A stretch of DNA of 64,000 nucleotides from Daucus carota subsp. sativus (taxonomy: Eukaryota > Streptophyta > Magnoliopsida > Apiales > Apiaceae): positions 33,345,454-33,409,453 of the forward strand of contig NC_030389.2 in NCBI RefSeq assembly GCF_001625215.2. The letters are read 5' to 3'. The position numbers were made by a program, and so were the translations under genes. Shown here in pieces: positions 34,672 through 46,067 of the stretch; within the stretch, counting starts at the first letter, position 1; each line of letters starts with the position of its first letter. The notes beneath the pieces were generated by a model that saw nothing but the letters and a program-made list of their open reading frames with translations, searched no databases and had not been told where the DNA came from.

Positions 34672-36030
34672 TTATATATATATATGGTTAATTATCAAAC
34701 TCATGACTCAAGTCAACAAAATATATCAACTCGATCACTGATCTCCACGGGGTGTCACTTTAATCACTAAACTGAATTGATGGTATCAAAAACATCACTG
34801 TTAACTTAGCCAACGGAATCGTAGACGAAGTGACAGCTACGCACTACATATGACAAAAAAATGGCTGACAGAGCGATAGCTAGCAGAATTGATGACAAAC
34901 GATCGGTTAATTAATTTTTTATGGGATGTTTGTACCGAACAAAGACATGGATAAACATTTTTATTTTTTTCCAAAACTAATATCTTTATCTTAACTATGT
35001 ATTTGGGAAAAAAATGAGAGGAATGCTACAAAATGAGAGGAATGCTCGTGAGCTCCTGGGTTTACCCAGTGCGCACTCAAAGGGTAGCGGCTGCGGGTTC
35101 CTACGTTAAAAAAATAATAATAATAATATCTATCATAATCATTTTAAAATACCCAAGTTGCAAAAGAAAATACGAGACAAGTATATGCAACTTCAATTGT
35201 AACATGAAAATCACTGTTTTCGACTAGCGTTGCAATCTTATATATTCAATTGAGATTTTAAAGAATTTTTTCATTTATGAGATACGGGTGCATTCAGTTT
35301 GGATTTTGAAAAATGTATTAAAATCTTGGAATATTTAATTAGGATGTTAAATTATACTATAAAATATTGTGGTATTCAATCTTGATTTTAAAATGCTTAA
35401 AGTCAAATGATATTTACTTAAAATTGTTTAAAATTCATTAAAATTTAATGATATTCAAATGCTGATTAATTTTTTTTTGACTTAATAACATGATGGATAT
35501 TGTGAGATTATTTAGTATATTTTTAATTTTTTTCGAAATCTCACCAAAATTTATGGGATTTGAAGCATTGTGATTATATTCTAAAACTGCATGTTGATTC
35601 TGCGATATTTATTTAAAATCTGTCTAAAACAAAAAATCATATATAATTTATTATATTTTATAAGTTATATGTAATCATTAAAGTCCTATTTCAATAGCCG
35701 AGATCGAAAACATGATTACTTTTGTAAATTTCCCAAAGATTGAAGCGAGTATTTTAAGATCAAGGGAGGAGTACTCTTTTCTAGAAAACATTGAACCACA
35801 AATATCTTTGCGGAAAAGTAACAAAAAGTTTCCCATTTATTCAGATTCTTATCCCATAATTACACCCATTAATAGAAAAACCACATAAATATCGTACTAT
35901 CCATTATTCCTATTCATTATTCATTCAACCAACCAATCTTCCCACAATTACACTTTTACCCCTTCACGTCCGATATAAGTACAAAAAAATAAGCCGGGTC
36001 GGTGCAATGTACTAACCTCGTGTGCGTATC
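34672..36030. other. Intergenic with repeat debris
   Basis: No gene is seen. A SINE-like piece lies at 35030-35120. 35280-35640 is AT-rich repeat debris with recurring 'aaaattcattaaaatt'-like words. The last 300 bp form the promoter of the downstream gene. Confidence 0.4.
35030..35120 (+). repeat. SINE-like fragment with A-rich tail
   Basis: 'gggtttacccagtgcgcac', then 'gggtagcggctgcgggttcc' with a B-box-like GGGTTCC, then a poly(A)/(AAT)n tail, resemble plant SINE sequence. A 17-bp word (aaaatgagaggaatgct) is directly repeated just before it (35011 and 35030). No flanking target duplication was found. Confidence 0.4.
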
Positions 36031-36039
36031 CCAGTTATC

Positions 36040-36047
36040 TATATATA
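36040..36047 (+). promoter_or_regulatory. TATA box of the DUF7054-like gene
   Basis: TATATATA in the context 'tatctatatatacaaca'. Transcription would start near 36075 and give a leader of about 430 bases with CT-rich stretches and one long upstream ORF. Confidence 0.6.
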
Positions 36048-36225
36048 CAACACTTCTCCCCAGATTGGTCCGAACCTCAACTCTATCGAACTCTCTCAAA
36101 CCCTAGCACATTCCAGAAACACCAACACACACAAACACATAATTCTCCTTCTTTTTCTTTATCTCTTTTATTTATTTTTATTTCTCGTCTTCTGTTGAGT
36201 TTTTTTCTGTGGAATTGGATTGTGA

Positions 36226-36363
36226 ATGGTGGAAATTTTTGTTGAGTTGTTGATGATCTCCCCTTACACATCAAGGGGGGTGTCTGGTTCTGTTTCTGCT
36301 ATCTTCTCCTTTGGTTCTTGTAAAGAAGGCTGGTACTTTCGCTGCATTGGCCTTGACCCCTGA
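36226..36363 (+). CDS. Upstream ORF in the leader of the DUF7054-like gene
   Basis: It runs from ATG 36226 to TGA 36361-36363, 45 residues, ending 140 bases before the main ATG. The peptide starts MVEIFVELLM and ends 'GWYFRCIGLDP'. An ORF of this length is unusual for a leader. In plants, leaders with long peptide-encoding upstream ORFs can repress the main ORF by ribosome stalling. Coding status is unproven. The first ATG of the transcript could also be bypassed or spliced out. Confidence 0.4.
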   Translation: MVEIFVELLMISPYTSRGVSGSVSAIFSFGSCKEGWYFRCIGLDP

Positions 36364-36503
36364 AGATTTTTCAGCCCAGTTCTTGTTTTTCTGTTTTTAA
36401 AGACGTGAACTAACAACCCTTGATTGATTTTTAGTGAATTGTTTGGTATTTGATTGATTTTGTGGCCCCTTGATTGGATTATTTATTTATTTGTTGTGAG
36501 AAG

Positions 36504-37571
36504 ATGTTGTCTAAGCAGAAGAAGAATCAGGGTGATAAGAGGAACAGGCTGTTGGTGAGTGTGACTGTGATGGGGAGTGCTGGACCGATTCGATTTGTGG
36601 TTCATGAGGAGGAGCTTGTGGCCAATGTTATTGATCAGGTGCTTAAGTGTTATGCTCGTGAAGGGAGGCTCCCGGTGCTTGGATCGAAACCGGATAATTT
36701 CGTGCTCTACTCTCCCATTGCTGGAACTGAAGGTATAACCATCACTTCTTTCTTGTTATTGTGTTTTGATTTTATGTTAGAGTATGCTATGTTTGGCTGA
36801 ATCTAGACAGAGATTGTTTGTTTTCCTCCGAATTTTCGATGAACCCTGCCTATTTGTTGTGTCTGCATTGCTTGCTTAGTTTGATAGAATTGTTTTGTTT
36901 TGTATTGTATACTTGGTGGAAAATGTTTATACTGGTTGGTTTTAGGTTGTGCGCAAAGATTGGTACTCTGCCTATTCGTTATGTATTTGTTGCTCATTTG
37001 TGTAGTATGATTAAATTGTATTGTTTTGCATTGTATACTTGGGGAAAATGTTTATACTGGTGTGGTTTTAGGCTCAAAGATTAGTACTCTGCCTATTCGT
37101 TATGTATGTGTTGTTCATTTGTGTAGTATGATTGAATTGTTTGTATTGCACAACATGTTTATACAGAATGTGAATTTAGGTTGTGCTGAAAGATTAGTAA
37201 GAGCTCAATACTTGATAGAAATTGGAATGATTTTTGAGTTTTGAACCTCGATTAACAATATGGGTAGTATGGTAGGGGGGATATTCACTTGGTTCATCAT
37301 TCAGTATGTGATTGACAATCAGATAGCTACACATTTGATGCACTCTTATGTTTTACATTTGCTTATATGTGTTTTGATTCATATGTTTTCAGCATTGAGC
37401 CCTGCGGATACAATTGGGTCATTTGGTGTGCGGAACTTCATGCTGTGCAAAAAGCCAGGGTTGGACAAGGCTATTGAGCAAGATGCAGCCCCGAAAATGA
37501 CTCGAAAGAGTTCTGGCAGCTGGAAGACATGGTTTAACAAATCTCTTAATCTGAAGATTTCTTCCCATTGA
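36504..37571 (+). CDS. Plant DUF7054-like protein of unknown function
   Basis: Exon 1 is 36504-36732, the intron 36733-37392 (GT-AG, phase 1) and exon 2 37393-37571, giving 135 residues. The protein starts MLSKQKKNQGDKRNRLLVSV. A compact central domain follows ('GSAGPIRFVVHEEELVANVI', then 'YAREGRLPVLGSKPDNFVLY'), and after the junction 'TEALSPADTIGSFGVRNFML' with the Cys 'CKKPG' that characterises this plant family as I recall it. The tail is basic and Ser-rich. The domain looks like a ubiquitin-like or PB1-like beta fold, which is inference. No signal peptide or membrane segment. The start is the first in-frame ATG after a stop-free but non-ATG extension. Confidence 0.82.
36893..37140 (+). 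repeat. Tandem repeat (2 x about 122 bp) in the intron
   Basis: Two consecutive units share 'ttgtatacttgg', 'aaaatgtttatactgg', 'ctctgcctattcgttatgta' and 'catttgtgtagtatgatt', with a partial third start at about 37141. They lie inside the intron of the DUF7054-like gene and create spurious ORFs. Confidence 0.8.
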
Positions 37572-38678
37572 ATTGGAGCAAGTGATTGGATCACTTGGAT
37601 AGGATTTTGAAATGAATTTCGTTTCATGTTCAAGATTATTTATGTTCTTTTGTTATCCTTTTTTTTCAAAGTTTCTTCTGTTTTGCGAGACCAACAAATG
37701 AACCTTTCGCAAAGGTTTGTTTTAAATTGTTTTGATGTTACCAAATAAAGCTGACAGACTTTTGGTTTGGCTATCTGTTTTAAATTTGTGGCTTACTTTT
37801 CTCCAGTTCTTAATGTTTGTTTTAATCCTGTGATTCCTGTCATTGTTGGCTTTTGGTGGCAACTGATTCTGTAGTTCACTACATACAGTCCATGTTCATG
37901 CTGATCAGGGGGATGATGGGATCGAATTAGGAGCCGTTTGGTTCATAGTTAACGAGCCCGGTTGATGGGAATTGAAATCTCAAATTCATGTGTTGGTGTT
38001 TGGATTTTTGTGACATAGAATGAAAACTCCAACCTCACATGTAGGGTAAATCATTCTTTACGTTTTTTTTAGATACTCGTTCTCATATTACTCATTCACG
38101 TGCTCTTCATTTTCGATTCTTATTCACACTCATGATCCAAATGTCCTCTCAGTTTTTCAAGTTGGAGGATTTGATATGAAATCCTTGAGTTCTGTTAAGT
38201 GAAAAGATAAGGTATGAATTATGATATGATAGATTTGTGAACGGCGGGGAATATTGGTAGAGAGATATCTATGATTGACTCTGATTGATTCATGTATTAA
38301 GTATATGAAGCAAGGTGTATATGACACAAAGTATTGATCAAGATAGGCTGAGACTGGCTTATTTTAAGCTGGTATGTTGAATCACAGAGCATCAATGTGC
38401 ATACAATGTTTACAAAACAATCTGTTTGGCCTTTGCAGTGGAGTAAACGCTATTGAAACATGAAAAATGAGGGTTGGCAACTTGCCATGTGCAAGATTTG
38501 GCAGTACAGAGTGAGAACATGTATTCTTAAGTTGGTCAGTTAACTACTGGGTAGGGTCTTCTTGGTCAGAAACACACATGTTACTGAAGAAAAGATTAAC
38601 GCAAGTTTCATATTTATATTTTGGGTCTTTTGTTTCCTGACAACGGTGCATAGATTTATTTAAATGTACGGGGTTGTT
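37572..38678. other. 3' flank and intergenic
   Basis: The first about 200 bp are probably 3' UTR. 37930-38190 contains a 'gagccgtttggttcatag' motif typical of one end of hAT-like MITEs. No gene. Confidence 0.4.
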
Positions 38679-38864
38679 GGATCTATATTTTAAGGGCTCA
38701 TATTCAATCTTATTTTTTAATGGATCCGTTATTAATATCCGCGGACCGGAAAAGTTTCTTTCCGCGAATATTATCCGCGTAAAGACGAACTCCCGTTCCA
38801 CAGATATTTATAGCTGATTCATTAAAAAATAAGATTGAATCCGAACCTTTAAAATATAGATCTA
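38679..38864. repeat. Foldback repeat
   Basis: The left arm 'atctatattttaagggctca' followed by 'attcaatcttattttttaatg' is mirrored by 'cattaaaaaataagattgaat' and 'ttaaaatatagat' on the right. The centre is GC-rich ('atccgcggaccgg'). Target duplication not resolved. Confidence 0.7.
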
Positions 38865-39723
38865 GCGGTCCTGATACAGTGTTACATAAGCTCTCCTTAC
38901 ACACACGGATGTTGTCAAAGTAACGTTATTTAAGTTCAATTCTGAGTTTAGGGTGCCCTTCAGATGGTGCAGCCCAAACACTATATACTCAACTAAATTA
39001 TGCACACTGATGGGCCGCTCAAATTGAACAAAACAACTACTGCCTTTGTGATATTGGACATATTTTAAATTTCTTACAAAATATAATTTAAAAATTACTT
39101 TTACAAAAATTTTAAATACAAATTTAAATTTAAAATTTTATATAAAATAAAATTTAAAACATAAATTATTAAATTATAATTTTTAAAAATTTTAAAATAA
39201 ATATCAAATAATATAAAAAATATATAAAAATGATTGGACTCTGAGTATGTATATTTCTACGAAAAAAAATGGGATGTCAACTGATTAGAGTGCCACGAAG
39301 AGAAATAATTGTCACAGCCACGCAGCTTACTCACACGATCTTATATTAAAAAAAAGCCTATTTTACCTAACATATTTTTCTTGTATATATGTTGGCAATA
39401 CTTTTTATTTCGCCTAGCCTTTTCTTTTCTTTTCTCAGATTACTTTGCCTCGTGCGTATAACAGGAAAATTTTTGTTAAAGAAATGAAAATTTATTAGAC
39501 AAATACTAAAAACATCCTTTATGAAAGTAATTTTTATCTAAAAGATGCTACTGGGTAAAACTGAGTAATCGTACTTTTGAAAAGAAGCATTTTTAATTTT
39601 TACAAAAAATTAAAACTTACATTTTTGTTTATAACTAGACCGGACAATTTTTTACATAAAAACACGCCAAGCAAATTTACATAAAACACACGAAATATAC
39701 GACTGAGATGTAGTGTTGATTTA
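38865..39723. other. Intergenic, nothing recognised
   Basis: AT-rich and low-complexity in part (39060-39240); no ORF or repeat end recognised. Confidence 0.4.
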
Positions 39724-40033
39724 GAGCAAGTCGAACACATACCCTATATCATGTCCCAAGTTATTATTTAGGCATTTGATGGAAAAAGTTGCTCCAACAA
39801 TATCCTAGTGATGCCTTATATCACTAGGAAAACATCCTCAACCCCTATTTTTGAGGCACGTCTCTCCTTGCCCTATCCCATATTTTATTATAAATTTTCA
39901 TCAACACTCACTTTCTCTCTCTATTTTTATATTATGCTTTAATGATGAAAAAGAGTGTTTAATGATAAAATATTAAACATCTTGTAAGAATAAGGCACAT
40001 TGTTGGAGTTCAAGCTACTAAAGTATGTCCTAA

Positions 40034-40771
40034 GAGCACTCCAGTGGGCTCCTCAAACAAGCTCTTAACTCTAAAATTTAGGAGGATATGAAAAATTAGA
40101 GCTCCAATGGGCTCCTAATAGCTCTTTAAAAATTTAAGAGCTTCCTCTCTCTCCTTTCTTTTAGAGCATCTCCAATGGGCTCTCTAAACAAGCTCTTAAA
40201 TCAAAATTTAAAGAGCAAATCAAAATTTAGTGCTCCAATGAGCTCCTAGATGCTCTTTAAAAATTTAGGAGCTCATCATCTCTCCTCTCTTTTAAAGAGC
40301 ATGTAAGAGCTCTTAACTTCTTTTTCATGAATATAATATTGATTTCCCTCCAACTTTATCTCCAACAATCTTCTCTTTTTACTTTTCTCTCTCATTTATA
40401 TGAATAAAATATGAATAAGGAGCAAGTATAAAGAGGAGCATTGGAGTTGAAATCTTTTTCAATGTCTTAACTCATTAGGAGCCAAATATTATATTATATT
40501 TTAAAGAGTGAGTTAAGAGCACCATTGGAGATGCTCTTAAAGAGCATCTAGATGCTCCTAACTTATTTTCTTTGAATAAAATAATGACTTCCTTCTATTT
40601 CTATTCACTTCTCTCTCCAACTTTTCTCCCAAATAATAATAAAATATGAGTTAAGAGCAACTATAGAGAGTAGCATTGGAGCTCACACATTATTCAATGT
40701 ACTAACTCACTAAGAGCCACATTTTATATTATTGTTTAGGGAATGATTTAGGAGCACCATTGGAGATGCTC
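40034..40771. mobile_element. Middle Tourist-like MITE of the nest
   Basis: It starts GAGCACTCCAGTGGGCTCCT after TAA and ends 'ccattggagatgctc'. It is the same family as the inner element but diverged. It is split by the inner copy into 40034-40160 and 40537-40771. Confidence 0.7.
40164..40536. mobile_element. Inner Tourist-like MITE of the nest
   Basis: TIRs GAGCATCTCCAATGG and CCATTGGAGATGCTC with TTA on both sides (40161-40163 and 40537-40539). It is 373 bp, non-coding, with clean ends; by nesting it is the youngest of the three. The fragment at position 1-76 is related. Confidence 0.8.
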
Positions 40772-40858
40772 AAAATACTAGAACATGATATTTTATAATA
40801 TATTTAGGGTATCAACTAAGACACTCTTGGACTTGCTCTTATTATTTATCTCTCGGAT

Positions 40859-40903
40859 ACACGACATGACACGACACGACACGACACGACACGACACGAC
40901 ACG
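40859..40903. repeat. (ACACG)n microsatellite
   Basis: About nine units of the pentamer acacg or its rotations, one with a substitution. Confidence 0.9.
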
Positions 40904-42084
40904 TTACGCGTGAAATAGATAGATAAATAAATTTTTTACAATATAATTCAAAGTTTAGTTTTTCAATATTTATAATATTTATTTTATAAATAAATACAAT
41001 TTATCTATCTTTGGCTTATGCTTAAGCCAAAATTTGAACAACTTTTGTAAAATTTAAAATTTCTGTGTACTAATTTGTTATCAGTTTCATGTTATTCTGT
41101 GTATATTTTGTTTTATCGATTTCCATTTCGTACGGTTTAAGTTTAGAGTATACGGAGTACATAAAAATATTTCGTTTATTATAATTTGTATCGTGTCTTT
41201 TTTAATCGTGTCGGGTCATGTTCCTATTAAAAATTTGTATACATAACTTAAATTTGTGTCGTGTTCATATCTATTCACCAAATACACAAAACATAAATAT
41301 ACACGAATATTGCTAGTCTATATATAACACACCAATTTTTAAAAAGTCCACTAATTTTCTTTACAATATATTAACTTTGAATTCAAATGTTACCAAATGA
41401 GCTTAGATAAAACTTGTTTGGCTTCAGCTTTTTTTCCTTAAAACATAAACCTATCTTTAAAAAATGCTATGTTTATATGTTTTCTAAATATAATAGTATT
41501 TATCTTTCAACGACAAGCACTTATTTGCGGGAAAAAGATTTATAAATTATTTACATATTTTTAAAAAAAACAAAGAAAAAGAAATCAAGCGGGATCAATG
41601 CATATCACCATGCAAAGACTTAACTTACATGCATAATAAAGTCAATTAAAGTGAAATGCATAAAATAATATGACCATGCAAAAACTTCCGCAGGATAAAT
41701 TCACCCACCATTCTCCAATCTTTAAATCTCCATCTCGTATATTCCCCGCACGCACGCACTTAAAATCTCCCTATCAACACCGCCGCTTTGACCAAAACAT
41801 GCATATACATGCACAAGTGTGCATTTTCTCGTTTATCTACCCACACCATTTTCTTAAAATTTTCCACCTGCACTATTCTTAAACAGTTTGTCCACAATTC
41901 ACTTTGACTTGGCTTCCTCCAAGTCCATGACTTGTAAATTCCGTCAAATCATCATGGCATGTTTCTAAGAACTTCACGTCTTCCCCCTCGCTCTCTTTCC
42001 TATTTTTTTCGCTAGCTATCTTTGGGGAAACTCGAAAGGAAAGTCTACTTAGGATAGAAAATATGCTTTGGATAAGATCATATA
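40904..42084. other. Intergenic, nothing recognised
   Basis: AT-rich repeat debris. A 70-codon ORF at 41670-41882 has no recognisable feature. Confidence 0.4.
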
Positions 42085-42319
42085 CTCCCTCCGTCCCATC
42101 AGGTTCTTTACGTTACTTTTCGACACGCATTTTGAGACTCTTATAAAATATAGTTCTATAATATGTTTTTTTTTTTTAAAAATCCTGAAAAAAAGTTTGA
42201 CGTTTAAACTTTTATTCAAAAAAAAAATAATTTAAAAAAATGTCATTGAACTATACTTTATAAGAGCCTCAAAATGCGTGCAAACAGTGAACGTAAGCTT
42301 CCTGCTGGGACGGAGGGAG
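42085..42319. mobile_element. Stowaway-like MITE
   Basis: CTCCCTCCGTCCC and GGGACGGAGGGAG ends with TA on both sides, 235 bp. The arms match inward ('caggttctttacgtta' versus 'gaacgtaagcttcctg'). Confidence 0.85.
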
Positions 42320-42540
42320 TATCAGTTAACTCCTGTATTATTATATATATTCTTTGACATTGCACGTGTTTTAAATCATTTAATAGCTAGTATTAATTTT
42401 ACTTTGAAAGATTTCTATTAATTGTAGGACAAATTCTCTCACATAGATGAATCATTTTTATTATATGATCAAAGCAATCTTAAATGTAATAAAGTCAATC
42501 CGAGAGGTAAAAGAAAGTGCCGGACGTTATTGGAACGTTT

Positions 42541-42650
42541 GGATTAACTCGAAAGAGGAACTTATAATTTATATATGACAATTGAGAAAATAATTGGATT
42601 AACTCGAAAGAGGAACTTATTATTTATATATGACAATTGAGAAAATAATT
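42541..42650. repeat. Tandem duplication, 2 x 55 bp
   Basis: Two adjacent nearly identical units starting 'ggattaactcgaaagaggaa' and ending 'gagaaaataatt', differing at about one base. Confidence 0.9.
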
Positions 42651-42725
42651 GTAAGGGAAAATTAACTTTTAGTTTATGTGTATTAATATTTTTTTGGTAT
42701 TTATAACTTATCGTTATCGGATATA

Positions 42726-42983
42726 CTTCTTTTGTCTCATTTTAGTTGGCACATTTCTATTTTTATTGGTCAAATTGACTAAGTTTTGATCAAAGATTAT
42801 AAGTCATTCTTTTATTATTTTAAAAAAAATGAAAATCACATCTTAAAGTAGATTAAAAGTTGCTTCCGGTGACATATTTTTTTTATTTTTTCAATTGATA
42901 AAATATTAAGAAATTTTAGTCAAAATTTGATCAATTTAACCGGCACAATACCAAACGTGACAACCAAAATGTGACGGAGGGAG
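42726..42983. mobile_element. Stowaway-like MITE, diverged left end
   Basis: TA-flanked. The left end 'cttcttttgtctcatttta' is diverged, the right end 'gtgacggagggag' conserved. 'agttggcacatt' near the left end pairs imperfectly with the right arm. Confidence 0.6.
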
Positions 42984-43744
42984 TAATATTTATTAATATT
43001 ATAATAAAATATTATGAATTATTTTTTAAAGTAGTCTCATACATTTTTGTAAATCCAAATTTTAAAAATAAAAAATAAATCACCAAAAAAACTTGTATTA
43101 AATTTCTCAGATTCTAACTTATAAATTATTTCCTATCAAAATTAAGGAAGCCCACTCATACAAAGCTCATGACAGATGGCAACGGGTCGGGTCGGGTTTA
43201 TGAGATCCAGACCCGATCCATTATATTTCGTGTCGGTTCGGGTCCGGGTATCTAAAATGAAGATCCAAATTTGATCCATCGGGTTTCGGTTCGGGTCAAA
43301 TTCGGGTTTAATTCGAATACTTAAAGAAAATATAAATAAAAACTAAAAATTATATACCTATCATTTGAAATGAAATACATGTTTTCAAATGGCTCCTAAT
43401 ATCTTTTATTTTCAATAAGTTGTAAACAACAAAAAAAATTATCCAAACACTTAAAATAAAAATTATTTTTCATTTATAATTAAATTCTCGGTTATAAGTA
43501 ATAAGCACTTTTTTAAGTTATGTCAAATATCCCCGTGTCTAATACCAATATTTAAAATAGTTAAAATTTAACGGAAATGAAATCCATTATTTCATAAATT
43601 GAAATTTTGAAAAATAGATTTTAAATTAAATCATAGATACTTTTTAATAAAATGATTTTTTTTATATAGTATTGATTTTATATTATTTATAATAAATGAC
43701 CAAATTTTGATTAATTTAACTTAATCAATTGAAGACAAACAAAA
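42984..43744. other. Intergenic with GGGTC-rich repeat
   Basis: 43175-43320 is rich in 'gggtcgggt' and 'cgggttt' words, a common dispersed-repeat composition; the rest is AT-rich. No gene. Confidence 0.4.
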
Positions 43745-43860
43745 CCAAAACAAACATACCCAGTATATCCCGCTTAAAACAGGGTCGGAGTTGGGTAAGA
43801 TGTACGCAACCATGCCCTTATTTGTAAGGAGGTTGTTTCCGTGAAAACCACCCGACTTAG
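43745..43860 (-). repeat. Au-SINE-like element
   Basis: On the minus strand it reads GGAAACAACC, then GGGCATGGTTGCGTACATC, then ACCCAACTCCGACCC and 'gcgggatatactgggtatg'. This is the order of the Au SINE body: GGAAACAGCC, GCTGCGTACA, GACCC, GCGGGA, ACTGGGTA. The promoter end is poorly preserved. Confidence 0.6.
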
Positions 43861-45520
43861 TGCACAATATACAAGATAGTGTGTGAGTTCGGTACAGTAC
43901 CTTAGCCCGTGGTATTATTCACACAAGACTTAATTGTAGAAGGAGCGATCATTAGCGGGAAGAAAACGGTTATCAAAAGACGCAATCATTGGTGTGGGAA
44001 ACGGTAATCACGCAGTTGTGTTTTTCATATTTTCGGATGTCTTTAATTGATGCCCCATACAAATACTCGCAACTCATTAACGCTCTTTCTCAGAACCTTT
44101 ATCTGTATCTTCACCAAGGAATTAATTGAGTCCCATAAATCTTGTGTAAATTAAGAAACTGAACCTTGACCAATGCAATACGCTATCTGTCTTATTTATA
44201 CAAGGACGCCTCTCAAAAATCCGAATCTATACCAATTGAAAACGAAGAAACATGGTGAAAGAAATTCATGGATTTTGAGTTTCTGCATAATTATGTCTGA
44301 AGACAAACATAATTATTTAATTTGTCATAATTATAGTTTCTACATTTCTATTTTCTTGTTTAAAGTTCAAGGAGTTCTGATTTTCGCTTCGAAAGTAAAT
44401 TGTTTCTGTTAAATACGGTGTTCTAAAAATTTCACGCAATTTTCTCTCTTTGTTTGAAGTCTATAACCTAATTTACAATTTACGGCTCTTTCTATCATGA
44501 TTTTATTCAATTTTGGACCGATCTTGTTGAAATTATTTGACAAATTTCTTAAAGATTCGTATTCTTGTTTTCGTCTCACTGGTTGTCTAGTTTATTATTG
44601 AATGTGAAAATCAAAAAAATAAACAAAAATGAAATAATAAAATAATTGTGAAAAGACAGGCACTTGCACTCTTGGCCTACAAAGTGATTGTGAAAGATTG
44701 GAAAGCTGAGGCAGCTGAAAAAGCTTAAACCCCTTTTCTTGCATTATCAAACCAAGCTCAAATCAAACTACTAGAAAGTGATGTGGGAAATAATAATAAT
44801 CACTAAGTAGACACTAATCATGCATTAAGAGAGTGCTTAAACCAAACTAACAGCTATAAACTACAATGATTAGTTATGTGTGCATTTGCCATTAAGTGTA
44901 GGGTGAAGTTTAAAGTATATTTGTTCAGAATTTTGGTTAAAAGAAGGCCCAGTCCCTATTTTTAGAGTGTTTCAATTGGATGGAAGTATAATTATTAACT
45001 AAAATTAGCCTTCCCTTTAATTACTTTAATTAGTGACCAGTCCTCTTAATTTGACAGAAACGTAAAGTTGATGGGACATGAGGATTATTATTATGTATGG
45101 TCCTATGGATATGGCATGATATTTTTATTTTGATATAATTTTTCATTTTTTTGTTCAAAATTACTCACTCCGATTCTCTGATTTTCTTTACTGTTCTTTT
45201 TAATAATTGGCACAAAGTGTATATGAAACATAATTTAATAACTTATTTTTTAATTATCCTTTACTATAACTATTTAACAATTATACTAAATAAAAAAACT
45301 AATAAAACTTTTAAAACTAGAATTTATAAGAATTTTAAATATGTGACCACTCACTTCCCGGATAGACGATATAGGCATATAGCGGGACACGGAGCATAAA
45401 ATAACTAGTTTTTAGCATAGGTTTATATATTGATTTCAAAATAAATATAAGTTTATATTATGACAGATTTATTATATTTGAAAAAATAATATATAATCAC
45501 ATTTCAATATGCATGTTTGT
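43861..45520. other. Intergenic, nothing recognised
   Basis: ORFs at 44173-44412 and 45151-45399 have no family features. A TATA-like 'tcttatttataca' at about 44190 leads to no recognisable gene. Confidence 0.4.
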
Positions 45521-46052
45521 ATGTGAAATTCATGAGTTTAATGATTTTATTAAAGATTTTTGAGAAGGCTTCCATCGATTTTCACCGGTGGAAAGTCCCG
45601 ATTTCTTTTTTTTTTTTTGTGTTTCTTGTTTCAAATCTTGTTTTCCTTTCAATAGTTCTCAATTTATTTGGATTTTGTTAGTCTCTCCTTTTTGTGAGAA
45701 TTGGTTTTTATTTTGGTGTGTTATGATGTTCTTCATGACCGAGGTTATAGATCGGCATGATTTTCATGGATTTGATTCAGGTTTAAAGGTTATTATGGAA
45801 TCGCATCTACGATCGATTGTTCAGAACATTCAGGTGAAAGCTAATCAGGTGAAGACCAATCGGGTGAAAACTAATCAGGTGAAAACGAGTATATACATTC
45901 AAATCATCTTCAAATCGCTTAGTTGCCTCTTCAAGAAGGAAGGATTCAACAGCGATATAATTCTGCGTCTGTCCAATTTCGATTATATTTGTAGATGCCG
46001 TATGGCTTTTGATTAATGAATTGATTCTCTTTTATAAAAAAAAAATAAATAA
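45521..46052 (+). mobile_element. Short non-LTR retroelement insertion
   Basis: A 532-bp segment ends in a poly(A)-like tail (46035-46052). It is flanked by a perfect 15-bp target duplication, aatatgcatgtttgt (45506-45520 and 46053-46067). This is the mark of target-primed insertion. The end 'ttaatgaattgattctcttt' before the tail is LINE-like. Its 142-codon ORF (45588-46016) starts at GTG and has no known domain. Inside are short repeats of 'aatcaggtgaaaact' (45838-45890). Probably a 5'-truncated LINE; a SINE is possible, though no A/B boxes were found. Confidence 0.75.
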
Positions 46053-46067
46053 AATATGCATGTTTGT

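Larger units (their letters stand above)
39724..40838. mobile_element. Outer Tourist-like MITE of a three-level nest
   Basis: The termini are GAGCAAGTC (39724) and GACTTGCTC (ending 40838), flanked by TTA at 39721-39723 and 40839-40841, the PIF/Harbinger (Tourist) target. Its own sequence is 39724-40030 and 40772-40838; the middle is filled by a second element. Confidence 0.75.

Noticed and set aside
40859..40903. CRISPR-like short tandem repeats
   Set aside because: A plain pentamer microsatellite without spacers, in a plant nuclear genome.
45588..46016. 142-codon ORF with a repeated NQVKTNRVKT stretch
   Set aside because: It begins at GTG, lies wholly inside a retroelement insertion with a target duplication, and its repeat is a DNA-level ladder. 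It is not accepted as a gene.
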